From Deltaproteobacteria bacterium (GTDB lineage Bacteria > Myxococcota_A > UBA9160 > SZUA-336), in assembly GCA_029261925.1 (NCBI GenBank), contig JAJDAJ010000093.1, forward strand, positions 23,139 through 87,138: DNA of 64,000 bases, given 5' to 3'. Made by a program: the position numbers and the translations under genes. Under the pieces are notes generated by a model. It had not been told where the DNA came from. It saw only the letters and a program-made list of their open reading frames with translations, and ran no database searches. This document shows, piece after piece, positions 27,246-36,361 of this stretch (positions within the stretch are counted from its first letter, which is position 1; every line of letters begins with the position of its first letter).

Positions 27246-27343
27246 CTCGTGCGCGGGGCCGGCGACGATTCAGCTCTTCTCGTGCTCGGCTATCGGCTGC
27301 CCGGCCGCCGCGTCGAGCATCGGTACGCGCGGAAGCCCGCTGC

Positions 27344-28543
27344 TCAGCGGGTGACCACCGGGAGCGTCGCCCAGCCGCGGACAGCAGACGGTTCGAGTGC
27401 CGCGTTCTCGACATCGACCTCCCACTCGGGAAAGCGCTCCAGCACTTCCTCGAGCGCGATGCGTCCCTCGAGTCGAGCCAGCGCGGCCCCCAGGCAGAAG
27501 TGAATGCCGTAGCCGAACGTGAGGTGGTGTCCGATCGTCCGGTGGATGTCGAAGACGTCGCCTTCGGGAGGGAAGGCGCGGTGATCCCGGTTCGCGGACG
27601 CCTTGATGAGCATCATCACGCTGCCCTCCGGCACGATCTGCCCGTAGTACTCGACGTCACGGGTCACGGTGCGGCAGCTCTGGTGCGGGGGCGGTTCGAA
27701 GCGCAGGATCTCCTCGATCGCGTTCGGGATCAGCGACCGGTCCTCGACCAGCTCGCGTCGCTGGTCCGGGTGGTCGGCGAGCACCTTGCCGATCCATCCG
27801 ATCAGCCGGTTCGTCGTCTCGTTGCCCGCATTGGCGAGCACGTTGACGAAGGTGAGGACCTCCTCCCGTGTCAGCCGCCGGACGGTGCCGGTCTCGTCCT
27901 CGAACTCGGCGAGCAACAGCTCCGTCATCAGGTCGTCCGACGGTCGGCACGCCCGCCAGTCGATGTAATCACCGATGAACGTCTCGTCGGCCAGGTTGTG
28001 CTTGCTGTAATCCTTCGGCTTCCCGGGCTCCCGACGGATTCGCTCACGGCCACGCGCCTGCACGGCCTTCTGATCCGCCTCTGGTATTCCGAGCAGCATG
28101 CCGATCACCCGCAGCGGCATCTGGGCGCCCAGATCCGCCACGAAGTCGAAGCCGTCGCTGCCCATGAGCGGGTCCAGGACGCCGGCGCAGAACGCACGGA
28201 TCTGCGGCTCCAGTGCATTCATCTTCTTCGGCGTGAATACCCGCGACAGTACACCGCGATGGGCGGTGTGCCGCGGCGGGTCCTCGCAGATGAACAGACC
28301 CTCCGGAAAGTCGACGGCGGCCGCGATCATCTCGAGGATCGTGCCTCTCGCGGAGCTGAACGTCTGGTGGTCGATCAGCCCTTGCTCCACGTCGTCGAAC
28401 CGGCTGAGCGCGAAGAAGCCGTACTTCTCGTTGTGGTACAGGGGCTGCTCTTCCCGCAGGCGCCGGAACGCCGGGTAGGGATCCGCGTAGATGTCCGGGT
28501 CGTACGGGTCGTAGTAGATGCCGTTCCCGCCGCCTGCCGTCAC
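27344..28543 (-). CDS. Cytochrome P450
   Basis: A soluble bacterial P450 of about 399 residues. The I-helix oxygen-binding motif is ANAGNETTN, the K-helix ExxR is EEILR, and the heme-ligand loop is FGYGIHFCLG with Cys350. The N-terminus YYDPYDPDIYADPYPAFRRLR is the typical class-I start. GTG at 28543 is preferred because family similarity begins there; an ATG at 28603 adds 20 unconserved residues. Redox partners (ferredoxin/reductase) are not encoded nearby. It probably hydroxylates a hydrophobic substrate. It lies upstream of the convergent MFS gene on the opposite strand. Confidence 0.9.
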   Translation of the reverse strand: MTAGGGNGIYYDPYDPDIYADPYPAFRRLREEQPLYHNEKYGFFALSRFDDVEQGLIDHQTFSSARGTILEMIAAAVDFPEGLFICEDPPRHTAHRGVLSRVFTPKKMNALEPQIRAFCAGVLDPLMGSDGFDFVADLGAQMPLRVIGMLLGIPEADQKAVQARGRERIRREPGKPKDYSKHNLADETFIGDYIDWRACRPSDDLMTELLLAEFEDETGTVRRLTREEVLTFVNVLANAGNETTNRLIGWIGKVLADHPDQRRELVEDRSLIPNAIEEILRFEPPPHQSCRTVTRDVEYYGQIVPEGSVMMLIKASANRDHRAFPPEGDVFDIHRTIGHHLTFGYGIHFCLGAALARLEGRIALEEVLERFPEWEVDVENAALEPSAVRGWATLPVVTR

Positions 28544-28640
28544 AGCCAATCCCCGCTCCCACCCGCTGTGTCTGCAGTTCTCAGACTGGTTCGGGCACAT
28601 CATGAAGTCAAGTCTGGCGTGGCCCCTCCTGCTCCCGGGG

Positions 28641-29399
28641 CTACTTCCCGAGGACCGCGATGGACGCCTCGCTGGCCTCGGCGAAGCGCTCCCCCGTGAG
28701 CGGCCGGGTCCGGATGTCGCCCAGGACGATGTTGTACTGGTGAGCCTGCTCGTGGAAGGGGAGCTTCTCCATCTCCTCCAGCCAGTGCCGGAGCTTCGGG
28801 AAGCCGTCGAAGTCGAACAGGCTCGCCCACCTGAGCTGCGCCAGCTCCTCGTAGCAGGCGATGTCCGCGATCGTGGCAGCGGGCGCGCACAGGAAGGTCG
28901 ATCCGTCCTGGAAGCAGCTTCCCTCGATCAGGCCCGCGACGTCGCGAACTGCGGCCTGGCCGAGCTGCAGCCGGTCGGGATGAAGTGCCTTCGCCTCGCG
29001 CGGGGTTCCCCTGATCCGTTCCGGGAACGCAGCCATGACGTGCGGGGACATCAGCTCCGTGGTCGCGCGCCGGGTGAAGCTGTGGTGGAAATGCAGGTAC
29101 TGGTGCACGCGGGCTCGCGTCCGGAGATCCGCGGGCAGCAGGTCATCCCAGCCGTGCTTCTCGGACAGGTAGATCAGGATCGCGGGCATCTCGTACAGGG
29201 CGAAGGCCCCGTCCTCGATCGTGGGGACCTGGCCCGTGGGATTGAGCCGCAGGAGAGGCCGCTCGTCGCCGGCCTCGTCGAAGCGGACCGGCCTCAGCTC
29301 GAAGGGCAGCCCCTTGATCAGGCAGGTCCAGCAGACGGCGCGTACGGGCTGGCTGGCGGGTACGCCGTGGATGACGAGGCGCGCTGATTCCGAGCCCAT
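28641..29399 (-). CDS. Glutathione S-transferase (theta-like)
   Basis: A 252-residue cytosolic GST. The N-terminal thioredoxin-like domain starts LVIHGVPASQPVRAVCW, with the NPTGQVPTIEDG glutathione-site loop and the LYEMPAILIYL helix; the all-helical C-terminal domain contains the conserved N-capping segment PAATIADIACYEEL. The SQ pair at residues 16-17 is the likely catalytic serine region of theta-type enzymes. CCAGGAGGCCG precedes the ATG. It conjugates or dehalogenates electrophiles, or acts as a maleylacetoacetate-type isomerase. It is 97 bases upstream of the P450 on the same strand, so joint transcription is plausible. Confidence 0.88.
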   Translation of the reverse strand: MGSESARLVIHGVPASQPVRAVCWTCLIKGLPFELRPVRFDEAGDERPLLRLNPTGQVPTIEDGAFALYEMPAILIYLSEKHGWDDLLPADLRTRARVHQYLHFHHSFTRRATTELMSPHVMAAFPERIRGTPREAKALHPDRLQLGQAAVRDVAGLIEGSCFQDGSTFLCAPAATIADIACYEELAQLRWASLFDFDGFPKLRHWLEEMEKLPFHEQAHQYNIVLGDIRTRPLTGERFAEASEASIAVLGK

Positions 29400-29605
29400 G
29401 AACGGCCTCCTGGTCCCGCTCGACGGAGAACACACCGAGCCCGGGCGCCATCGTAGCAGCCCTGCCCGCTCCCACGCGCGCGCCCGTGTGCTCTGCACCC
29501 CGGAGATCGCGAATGCGTTCGTGGTTTACACTGTGCCGGCCGGGTACGTTCACCGCGGGCGGAGCCGTGCAGGATCACGATCGACGCGGCGCCTTGGGAG
29601 CACGC

Positions 29606-31582
29606 GTGAGCCGTTTCATCAGCGGGCTGACTGCTCTGACCGTCCTGGCCCTGGCACCCGCGCTCCGCGCCCAGGACGCCTGCCCGGATCGCTCGGAGCT
29701 GCGCCAGGCCTACTTCGGCGATCTGCACGTTCACACCGGTGTGTCGGCGGACGCCATGCTCTTCGGCACCACGAACCGTCCCGACGATGCGTATCGCTTC
29801 GCGCGCGGCCAGCGGGTCGAGCTCAAGCAGACCCACGGCACGGCAGCGCCGATCCAGGCGCGCATCGCGCGGCCGCTCGATTTCGCGGCCGTGACCGATC
29901 ACGCCGAGAACCTGGGTGCGATGTCTCTGTGCACGACGCCCGGCTCACCGGTCTACGACAGCGCCGGCTGCCGGCTGGTCCGCACGCCGCTGTCGCGGGA
30001 AAGCATGGCGGAGTTCTCGGAGCAGCTCGGCCAGATCTTCCAGACGCTCTACACGAGCGAGGAGATCTGCGGCAAGGATCGCCAGCGCTGTCGCGCGGCG
30101 GCGCGGGCGCCGTGGCACGAGATCCAGGCGGCGGCGGAGCGCTGGAATGATCCCTGCGCTTTCACGGCCTTCATCGGGTACGAGTACTCTCCCACTCCCG
30201 AGGGCTCCAAGCTGCACCACAACGTGATCTTCCGCGGTCGCAGCGTGATGGAGGCGCCGATCTCCTGGCTGGACGCGCCGTCGATGATCGACTTCTGGCG
30301 GCAGCTCCGTTCCGGTTGCCGGCAGGCGGGAACCGGGTGCGACGTCCTGGCCATTCCCCACAACCCCAACCTGGGCAACGGTCGGATGTTCGCGCTCGAC
30401 TACGGCGGCGAGACCGACCCGGCCCGGCAGCGCGAGATCGCGCGGCTGCGCGCCGAGATCGAGCCGGTCGTCGAGATCTTCCAGCAGAAGGGTGACTCGG
30501 AGTGCCGTCAGGGCCTGTGGAAGGTGCTGGGTCAGGCCGACCCGTTCTGTGGCTTCGAGAAGTACCGCGACTGGCAGGGCGCCGTGCACGAGGACTGTCG
30601 CGACGGGCAGGGCGCCGGCGCCATGCAGAATCGCGGCTGTGTGTCGCGGCTGGACTACGCGCGTCACGCCCTGGCCGCCGGCCTGGCCGAGCAGCGGCGC
30701 ATCGGTGCGAACCCGCATCGCTTCGGCGTGATCGGCAGCACCGACGCCCACGATGGCTCGGCGGGAGACGTGGACGAGTGGATTCACGACGGCGTGCAGC
30801 GCCAGCCGATGGTGATCGAGCCGGGCCGCATGTCGCCGGGTGGCCTGGCGGGAGTCTGGGCGCGCGAGAACACCCGCGAGGAGATCTTCGACGCCATGCG
30901 CCGTCGCGAGATCTTCGCCACCAGCGGACCGCGGATGAGCGTGCGTCTGTTCGCCGGATGGGAGCTCGCCGACGACGTCTGTGGAGATCCCGGGATGCTC
31001 GAGCGCGCCTACCGCGACGGCGTTCCCATGGGAGCCGAGCTTCCCTACCAGGAAGACCCCCGGGGGCCCCGTTTCCTGGTCTCGGCGCTGGCCGATCCCG
31101 GCACCGCGGATCATCCGGGCACGCAGCTGCAGCGCGCGCAGATCGTCAAGGTCTGGGCCGGTGAAGGCGACGAGCTTCACCAGGCGGTCCACGACGTGGC
31201 CGGCGGCGACACCGGCGCCAGCGTCGATCCGCTCAGCTGTGAGCGCTCCGGCCCGGGGTCGCACGCGCTCTGCGGCATCTGGCGAGATCCCGACTACGAT
31301 CCCGCGCAGGGCGCGGCCTACTACGCGCGCGTGATCGAGAATCCGAGCTGTCGACACAGCGCACACGCGTGTCGTCGGGCGGCGGCCGAGGGGCGCACGC
31401 GACCCGCCTACTGCAGCGGGCAAGGCGTGCCCATGCAGGTGCAGGAGCGCGCCTGGAGCTCGCCGATCTGGCTGGCTCCCGCGCCCGCGACGCCGCCCGG
31501 ACCCCGCGAGCTGCGCGAAGACGCGGACGGCAACGGGAGCCGGCTTGCCGGACCCGGGTCCCGGGTCCCGGTGCGGAGGTAG
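29606..31582 (+). CDS. Exported DUF3604-family (PHP-like) protein
   Basis: A 658-residue protein starting at GTG 29606 with GGGAG eight bases upstream. The first 23 residues (SRFISGLTALTVLALAPALRAQ) are a clear signal peptide. The mature protein opens with YFGDLHVHTGVSADAM, then DFAAVTDHAE, FIGYEYSP and GVIGSTDAHDG: the metal-binding histidines and aspartates of the DUF3604 family, which resembles PHP-domain phosphoesterases. The cellular role of DUF3604 is not established. Six or more cysteines suggest disulfides outside the cytoplasm. A propeller lipoprotein gene begins four bases after its stop. Confidence 0.88.
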   Translation: MSRFISGLTALTVLALAPALRAQDACPDRSELRQAYFGDLHVHTGVSADAMLFGTTNRPDDAYRFARGQRVELKQTHGTAAPIQARIARPLDFAAVTDHAENLGAMSLCTTPGSPVYDSAGCRLVRTPLSRESMAEFSEQLGQIFQTLYTSEEICGKDRQRCRAAARAPWHEIQAAAERWNDPCAFTAFIGYEYSPTPEGSKLHHNVIFRGRSVMEAPISWLDAPSMIDFWRQLRSGCRQAGTGCDVLAIPHNPNLGNGRMFALDYGGETDPARQREIARLRAEIEPVVEIFQQKGDSECRQGLWKVLGQADPFCGFEKYRDWQGAVHEDCRDGQGAGAMQNRGCVSRLDYARHALAAGLAEQRRIGANPHRFGVIGSTDAHDGSAGDVDEWIHDGVQRQPMVIEPGRMSPGGLAGVWARENTREEIFDAMRRREIFATSGPRMSVRLFAGWELADDVCGDPGMLERAYRDGVPMGAELPYQEDPRGPRFLVSALADPGTADHPGTQLQRAQIVKVWAGEGDELHQAVHDVAGGDTGASVDPLSCERSGPGSHALCGIWRDPDYDPAQGAAYYARVIENPSCRHSAHACRRAAAEGRTRPAYCSGQGVPMQVQERAWSSPIWLAPAPATPPGPRELREDADGNGSRLAGPGSRVPVRR

Positions 31583-31586
31583 TCCC

Positions 31587-32654
31587 ATGCTTCGATCCGC
31601 TTCCCTGATCGCCTGCTTGCTGCTCGCGGCCTGTGCGCAGACCGGGCCGGGCCGCGCGCCGATCTCCGGCTGCGAGCCCGTCGGCAGCGCTCGCCCCGTC
31701 TGTGGCTTCCAGGGCCCCGAGGACCTCGTGGCGCTGCCCGGAGCGCAGGCGCTGCTCGTGAGCGAGTACGGCGACTCGACGGGATCGCTGCCCGGACGCC
31801 TGGCGCTGCTCGTCCTCGACACCGAGGAGCGACGGGTGCTCTACCGCGCGGGCGACGCCCGGGGCGCGCCCACTCCGGGCTGGGGCGATCCGGCCTGTCC
31901 GGGTCCGCCGGATGTGTTCAGCCCGCATGGCATCGATCTGGCGCCCCGGCCCGACGGCGCTCTCGCGCTGGCGGTGGTGCAGCACGGTGGCCGCGAGTCG
32001 ATCGAGCTCTTCGAGGTGAGCGGCGGCGGCGCACGCTGGGGCGTGACCTGGCGCGGCTGCCTGGTGCCGCCCGAGGGGAGCGCGCTCAACGACGTGATCC
32101 TGCTCTCGGATGGCGGGGTGCTCGCCTCGCACATGGGGCGCCGCTACGCCGGTGCGGAGCCTCTCGAGCCCGACGACCTCGGCTTCGTGCTGCGCTGGTC
32201 GCCGGACGCCGAGGTGTCGAAGGTCGCGGGCAGCGAGGTGCGGCTCGCGAACGGACTGGAGGTCTCGGCCGACGAGAAAACCCTCTACCTCAACTCGAGC
32301 ATGGGGGACGGTCTGAGCAGGATTGACCTGGCCACGGGTCAGCTGACCGGTCGCGCCGACGTGCCGACCCTCGACAACGCGACCTGGGCGCCCGACGGCA
32401 GCCTTCTGGTGGCGTCCCTCGAGCCCATCGAGAACGAGCTGTTCATGGATTGCCTCGGGATGACGTCGGGCGCCTGCCCCATCGACTTTCGCATCGTGGC
32501 GGTCGATCCCGGAACTCTCGCCACGCGCGTCCTGTTCGACGGCAGGGGATCTCCCATGGGCGCGGGAACCGTCGGACTCCAGCTGGGCGACGAGCTCTTC
32601 GTGGGCTCCTTCGCGGGCGATCGCATCCTGCGCGTGCGCCTCGAGGCGCGGTGA
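31587..32654 (+). CDS. Beta-propeller lipoprotein (SMP-30/gluconolactonase-like)
   Basis: A 355-residue protein with the lipoprotein signal LRSASLIACLLLAAC; the lipobox cysteine is residue 16. The mature region has repeated propeller blades typical of the SMP-30/strictosidine-synthase-like family, e.g. VFSPHGIDLAPRPDGALALA and RLANGLEVSADEKTLYLNSS near the metal site, then DNATWAPDGSLLVAS. These often are lactonases or calcium-binding esterase-like proteins. GCGGAGGTAG, overlapping the preceding stop, is its ribosome binding site, so it is co-translated with the exported DUF3604 protein. Enzymatic activity is inferred. Confidence 0.8.
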   Translation: MLRSASLIACLLLAACAQTGPGRAPISGCEPVGSARPVCGFQGPEDLVALPGAQALLVSEYGDSTGSLPGRLALLVLDTEERRVLYRAGDARGAPTPGWGDPACPGPPDVFSPHGIDLAPRPDGALALAVVQHGGRESIELFEVSGGGARWGVTWRGCLVPPEGSALNDVILLSDGGVLASHMGRRYAGAEPLEPDDLGFVLRWSPDAEVSKVAGSEVRLANGLEVSADEKTLYLNSSMGDGLSRIDLATGQLTGRADVPTLDNATWAPDGSLLVASLEPIENELFMDCLGMTSGACPIDFRIVAVDPGTLATRVLFDGRGSPMGAGTVGLQLGDELFVGSFAGDRILRVRLEAR

Positions 32655-32811
32655 CGTCGGCCCGGGGTCCGACGCAGGCGGGAGCGCGCCGGGCTGCGCC
32701 GGGCGCGCGGGCATGCCGGACCCGGTCGGCTCTTCGCGGTCGGTGCAGGACTTCGACACGGGAGGGTCGGGTAGCTCGTCGCGGGCCCCCGATCGACGGT
32801 GGCCGGCTCTG

Positions 32812-34059
32812 CTAGGCCGCCGGCCGCAGCTTGTACCGCACCGGCATGTGCTTGATCCCGCCGAGGGTGACCGAGCGGAGGCGCTCGATCGGGCCGGTCA
32901 GCTCGATGTGCTCGAGCCGCGGGGCCAGGTGCCGGTAGATGACCTCGAGCTCGAGACGCGCCACGTGGGCGCCCAGGCAGAAGTGCTCGCCGACACCGAA
33001 GGCGAGGTGTCGGTTGGGTGCGCGGTCGATCCGGAAGCTGTACGGATCATCGAAGACGGCCTCGTCGCGATTGGCGGAGGGATAGAACAGGGCGGCGAGG
33101 TCGCCCTCGCGGATCTTCTGGCCGTGCAGCTCGCAGCTCTCGGTCGCGCGGCGCGTGAAGTGGATCACCGGGGTGGTCCAGCGCAGGACCTCCTCCACCG
33201 CGGGCTTCAGGAGCTCGGGGTCGTCGCACAGGGCCGCCCACTGATCCGGGTTCTCGATGAACGCGAGCATGCCGCCGCTCGTCGCGTTGCGTGTGGTCTC
33301 GTTGCCCCCGGCGACGAGGACCAGGGAGTACATCAGCATCTCCGGGACGCTCATCGAGCGGTCGCCCAGATCCGCATGGACCAGCGCGCTTACCAGGTCG
33401 TCCTCGGGCTGTTCACGGCGCCGTCGCGCCAGATCATCGAAGTACTCGAAGATCTCGATCCGGGCCGCCTCGGTGGTCTCCTGCTGGCTGCGCCCCTGCT
33501 GGTACTCGGGGTCTCCCGCACCTGCCGTCTGGTTGGTCCAGTCGAACAGCCGGGGCCAGTCCGGCCGGGGCACGCCGAGCATCCAGCCGATCACCGCGAT
33601 CGGAATCGGGGCGGAGAGCTTCTCCACGAAGTCGATCTCGGCGAAGGCGTCGCCGGTCGTCACCTCGTCGAGCACCTCGAGCGCCAGGTCCTCCACGTCG
33701 CGGTAGACCCGGCGCAGGCCGCGCGGCGTGAAGCGGCGACTGATGATCTGGCGGTAGATCCCGTGCACCGGGGGATTCATGTCGAGGACCGTGGGCGGTA
33801 GCTGTACCTGGCCGCCGTCGCGGCTCAGCTCCATGTTCAGCGGCTTCCCGCTCTCGAAGCGCCGCGGCTGGCGCGAGACCTCCACGATGTCGGCGTGCCG
33901 GGTCACGGCCCAGTAGTCGCGTCCATCGGGCGCCACCAGCCGCGCCACCGGAGCTTCCTCCCGCAGCCGCTGCCACTGCTCATGCGGGTAGCCGAGGTCC
34001 TGGTAGGACTGCGGGTCGAGCAGCCGGGGCATCTCCGCTGCTGCGAGTGCCTGACTCAT
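32812..34059 (-). CDS. Cytochrome P450 (CYP124/125/142-like)
   Basis: A 415-residue P450 with AGGNETTRN in the I-helix, EEVLR as ExxR, and FGVGEHFCLG with the heme ligand Cys361. The LDMNPPVHGIYRQIISRRFTPRGL segment resembles actinobacterial steroid/fatty-acid omega-hydroxylating P450s (CYP124/125/142 group), so a sterol or lipid tail is a possible substrate, but this is similarity by eye only. The ATG at 34059 follows GGGGGGAAGAG. It is divergent from the PQQ dehydrogenase at 34204; no ferredoxin partner is adjacent. Confidence 0.9.
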   Translation of the reverse strand: MSQALAAAEMPRLLDPQSYQDLGYPHEQWQRLREEAPVARLVAPDGRDYWAVTRHADIVEVSRQPRRFESGKPLNMELSRDGGQVQLPPTVLDMNPPVHGIYRQIISRRFTPRGLRRVYRDVEDLALEVLDEVTTGDAFAEIDFVEKLSAPIPIAVIGWMLGVPRPDWPRLFDWTNQTAGAGDPEYQQGRSQQETTEAARIEIFEYFDDLARRRREQPEDDLVSALVHADLGDRSMSVPEMLMYSLVLVAGGNETTRNATSGGMLAFIENPDQWAALCDDPELLKPAVEEVLRWTTPVIHFTRRATESCELHGQKIREGDLAALFYPSANRDEAVFDDPYSFRIDRAPNRHLAFGVGEHFCLGAHVARLELEVIYRHLAPRLEHIELTGPIERLRSVTLGGIKHMPVRYKLRPAA

Positions 34060-34203
34060 GAGCTCTTCCCCCCAGGAGCGGCGCTGGACAGACCCTCTCG
34101 CCCGTCGCGGAGGCCTGCATCGTGCCGCGGGCCGCGCGGTACGGGCCCGGCAGGCAAAGTACCATAGGGACCCGGCGAGGGCCGGAGAGCGGGAGGGGTG
34201 AGC

Positions 34204-36318
34204 ATGACGGAGCTGCGGCGGGGGCACGGTACCGGATGGCGGGTCGCACGCGTCGGACCGATGGGCAGCGCGCGCAGCGGGCGCGCCGCGGCCGCCGTCG
34301 GTCTGGTCGTGACGCTCGCCGCGACCGCCTGCACGCCGGCGCCGCCCGCCCAGCGTGCCATCGACGCCGCGCGGCTGCGCGAGCCGGAGGCCCGCAGCTG
34401 GCTGGCGCACGGCCGCACCCAGGACGAGCAGCGGCACAGCCCCCTGGTCCGGATCCACGAGCGGAACGCGGCGGATCTCGGGCTGGCCTGGAGCTTCGAT
34501 CTCGAGACGGAGCAGGTGGTCGAGGCCACGCCGCTGGTCGCCGATGGCGTGATGTACGTGACCGGGCCCTGGAGCGTCGTCCACGCTCTCGACGCTCGCA
34601 CCGGTGCGCGGCGCTGGACCTGGGATCCGGGGGTCGCCACGCGGCACCGCTCGCGCGTCGCCTGCTGTGGCGTGGTCAATCGGGGTGTGGCGCTTCACGA
34701 AGGTCGTGTCTACGTCGGCACGCTCGACGGTCGCCTCGTGGCCCTCGACGCCGCGAGCGGCGAGCCGGTCTGGCAGGTCGTGACCTTCGATCGCGAGCAG
34801 CCCTACACGATCACGGGCGCGCCGCGCGTCGTCGCGGGGAACGTGATCATAGGGAACGGGGGAGCGGAGTTCGGGGTGCGCGGCTACGTGTCCGCGTACG
34901 ACGCCGCGACCGGGGAGCTGGTCTGGCGCACGTACACGGTCCCGGGGGACCCGTCACTGCCGTTCGAGTCCGGAGCTCTCGAGCAAGCGGCCAGCACCTG
35001 GTCGGGCGAGTGGTGGAAGCGCGGGGGCGGTGGGACCGTCTGGGACTCCATGGCCTACGATCCCGGGCTCGACCTGCTCTACGTGGGCACCGGCAATGGC
35101 TCCCCGCAGGCCCGGGAGCTGCGCAGTCCCGGTGGCGGGGACAACCTGTTCCTGGCGTCGATCCTCGCACTGCGACCGCGGACCGGAGAGCTGGTCTGGC
35201 ACTACCAGACGACGCCCGCGGACAACTGGGACTACACGGCGACCCAGCACATCGTGCTGGCCGACCTCCAGATCGGCGGACGCACGCGCAAGGTCGCGAT
35301 GCAGGCGCCGAAGAACGGCTTCTTCTTCGTGCTCGATCGCGAGACGGGCGAGTTCATCTCGGGCGTCCCGTTCGCGCGCGTCACCTGGGCCCGGGGCATC
35401 GACGCGGCCGGGAGGCCGGTCGAGGCGCCCGAGGCGGACTACGGCGAGCGGGAGGTCATCCTGCTCCCGGGTCCGATGGGAGCGCACAACTGGAACAGCA
35501 TGTCGTTCAGCCCCGAGACGGGACTCGTGTATCTCCCCGCGCACGATCTGCCCTGGCCCTTCGTGCTCGAGCCCGGCTGGGTGGAGCTCCCGAACTCACT
35601 GAACACGGGGATGGATCTGTCCTTTCTGGCCTTTCCCCCGGTCGGCCGGCCCGAGCTGACCCCGCAGGGATACCTGCTGGCATGGGATCCCGTGGCCCAG
35701 CGCGAGGTCTGGCGCAAGGAGTTCGCGATCCCGATGAACGGGGGGACGCTCTCCACGGCCGGGAACCTGGTCTTCCAGGGCACCGCCGACGGTCGCTTCG
35801 TCGCCTATCGTGCCAGCGACGGCGCGGAGCTGTGGGAGGCCGCGACGGGGACCGGCGTCGTTGCCGCGCCGATCTCGTACGAGCTCGACGGCGTGCAGTA
35901 CGTCGCGATCGCCGCCGGCTTCCGCGGCGCGGGTGCGCGAGGCAAAGGGCGCGTGCTCGCCTTCACCCTGGGCGGCAACGCCGGGCTCGATCCGGCTCCA
36001 CCGGCTCCCGAGCCGCCTGCCCTCCCGCCGGCGCCCGCGGGCGCGAGCGTCAGCCGCGGGGGAGCCCTGTACGTGCGTCACTGCCTGATCTGCCACGGGA
36101 CGTACGCCGTGGGCGACATCAATGGACCCGATCTGCGCTTCTCCCCGGCCGGCGTCCACGATCGCTTCGTCGAGATCACGCTCGGTGGAATCCGCGCGGA
36201 TCTGGGCATGCCGTCGTTCGCGGACGTCCTCGGGGCGTCCGACGTGCGGGACATCCAGGCCTACATCCTCGCGCGCGCCGCTGGATCGGGCTCGGACGGC
36301 GCAGCGCCGCGGGACTGA
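34204..36318 (+). CDS. PQQ- and heme-dependent quinohemoprotein alcohol dehydrogenase, lipoprotein
   Basis: A 704-residue periplasmic type II quinohemoprotein. The N-terminal basic region precedes [16 protein letters not shown], a likely lipobox (Cys at about residue 43). Eight-bladed propeller tryptophan repeats ([24 protein letters not shown]) follow. The adjacent-cysteine pair Cys154-Cys155 sits before VNRG, as in the vicinal disulfide over PQQ. The proposed catalytic Asp343 lies in D-N-W-D-Y. A C-terminal cytochrome c domain has CLICH at residues 627-631. It oxidises an alcohol and passes electrons from PQQ to heme. The ATG at 34204 follows GGGAGG by seven bases. Confidence 0.93.
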   Translation: MTELRRGHGTGWRVARVGPMGSARSGRAAAAVGLVVTLAATACTPAPPAQRAIDAARLREPEARSWLAHGRTQDEQRHSPLVRIHERNAADLGLAWSFDLETEQVVEATPLVADGVMYVTGPWSVVHALDARTGARRWTWDPGVATRHRSRVACCGVVNRGVALHEGRVYVGTLDGRLVALDAASGEPVWQVVTFDREQPYTITGAPRVVAGNVIIGNGGAEFGVRGYVSAYDAATGELVWRTYTVPGDPSLPFESGALEQAASTWSGEWWKRGGGGTVWDSMAYDPGLDLLYVGTGNGSPQARELRSPGGGDNLFLASILALRPRTGELVWHYQTTPADNWDYTATQHIVLADLQIGGRTRKVAMQAPKNGFFFVLDRETGEFISGVPFARVTWARGIDAAGRPVEAPEADYGEREVILLPGPMGAHNWNSMSFSPETGLVYLPAHDLPWPFVLEPGWVELPNSLNTGMDLSFLAFPPVGRPELTPQGYLLAWDPVAQREVWRKEFAIPMNGGTLSTAGNLVFQGTADGRFVAYRASDGAELWEAATGTGVVAAPISYELDGVQYVAIAAGFRGAGARGKGRVLAFTLGGNAGLDPAPPAPEPPALPPAPAGASVSRGGALYVRHCLICHGTYAVGDINGPDLRFSPAGVHDRFVEITLGGIRADLGMPSFADVLGASDVRDIQAYILARAAGSGSDGAAPRD

Positions 36319-36361
36319 CCCGCACGCTCCGCAGCAGCGGATCGCGTCTCCGCGCCGGGAA

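Noticed and set aside
36319..36361. Small hairpin TCCGC-AGCA-GCGGA between convergent genes as a terminator
   Set aside because: A five-base stem without T-tract is expected by chance in DNA of this GC content.
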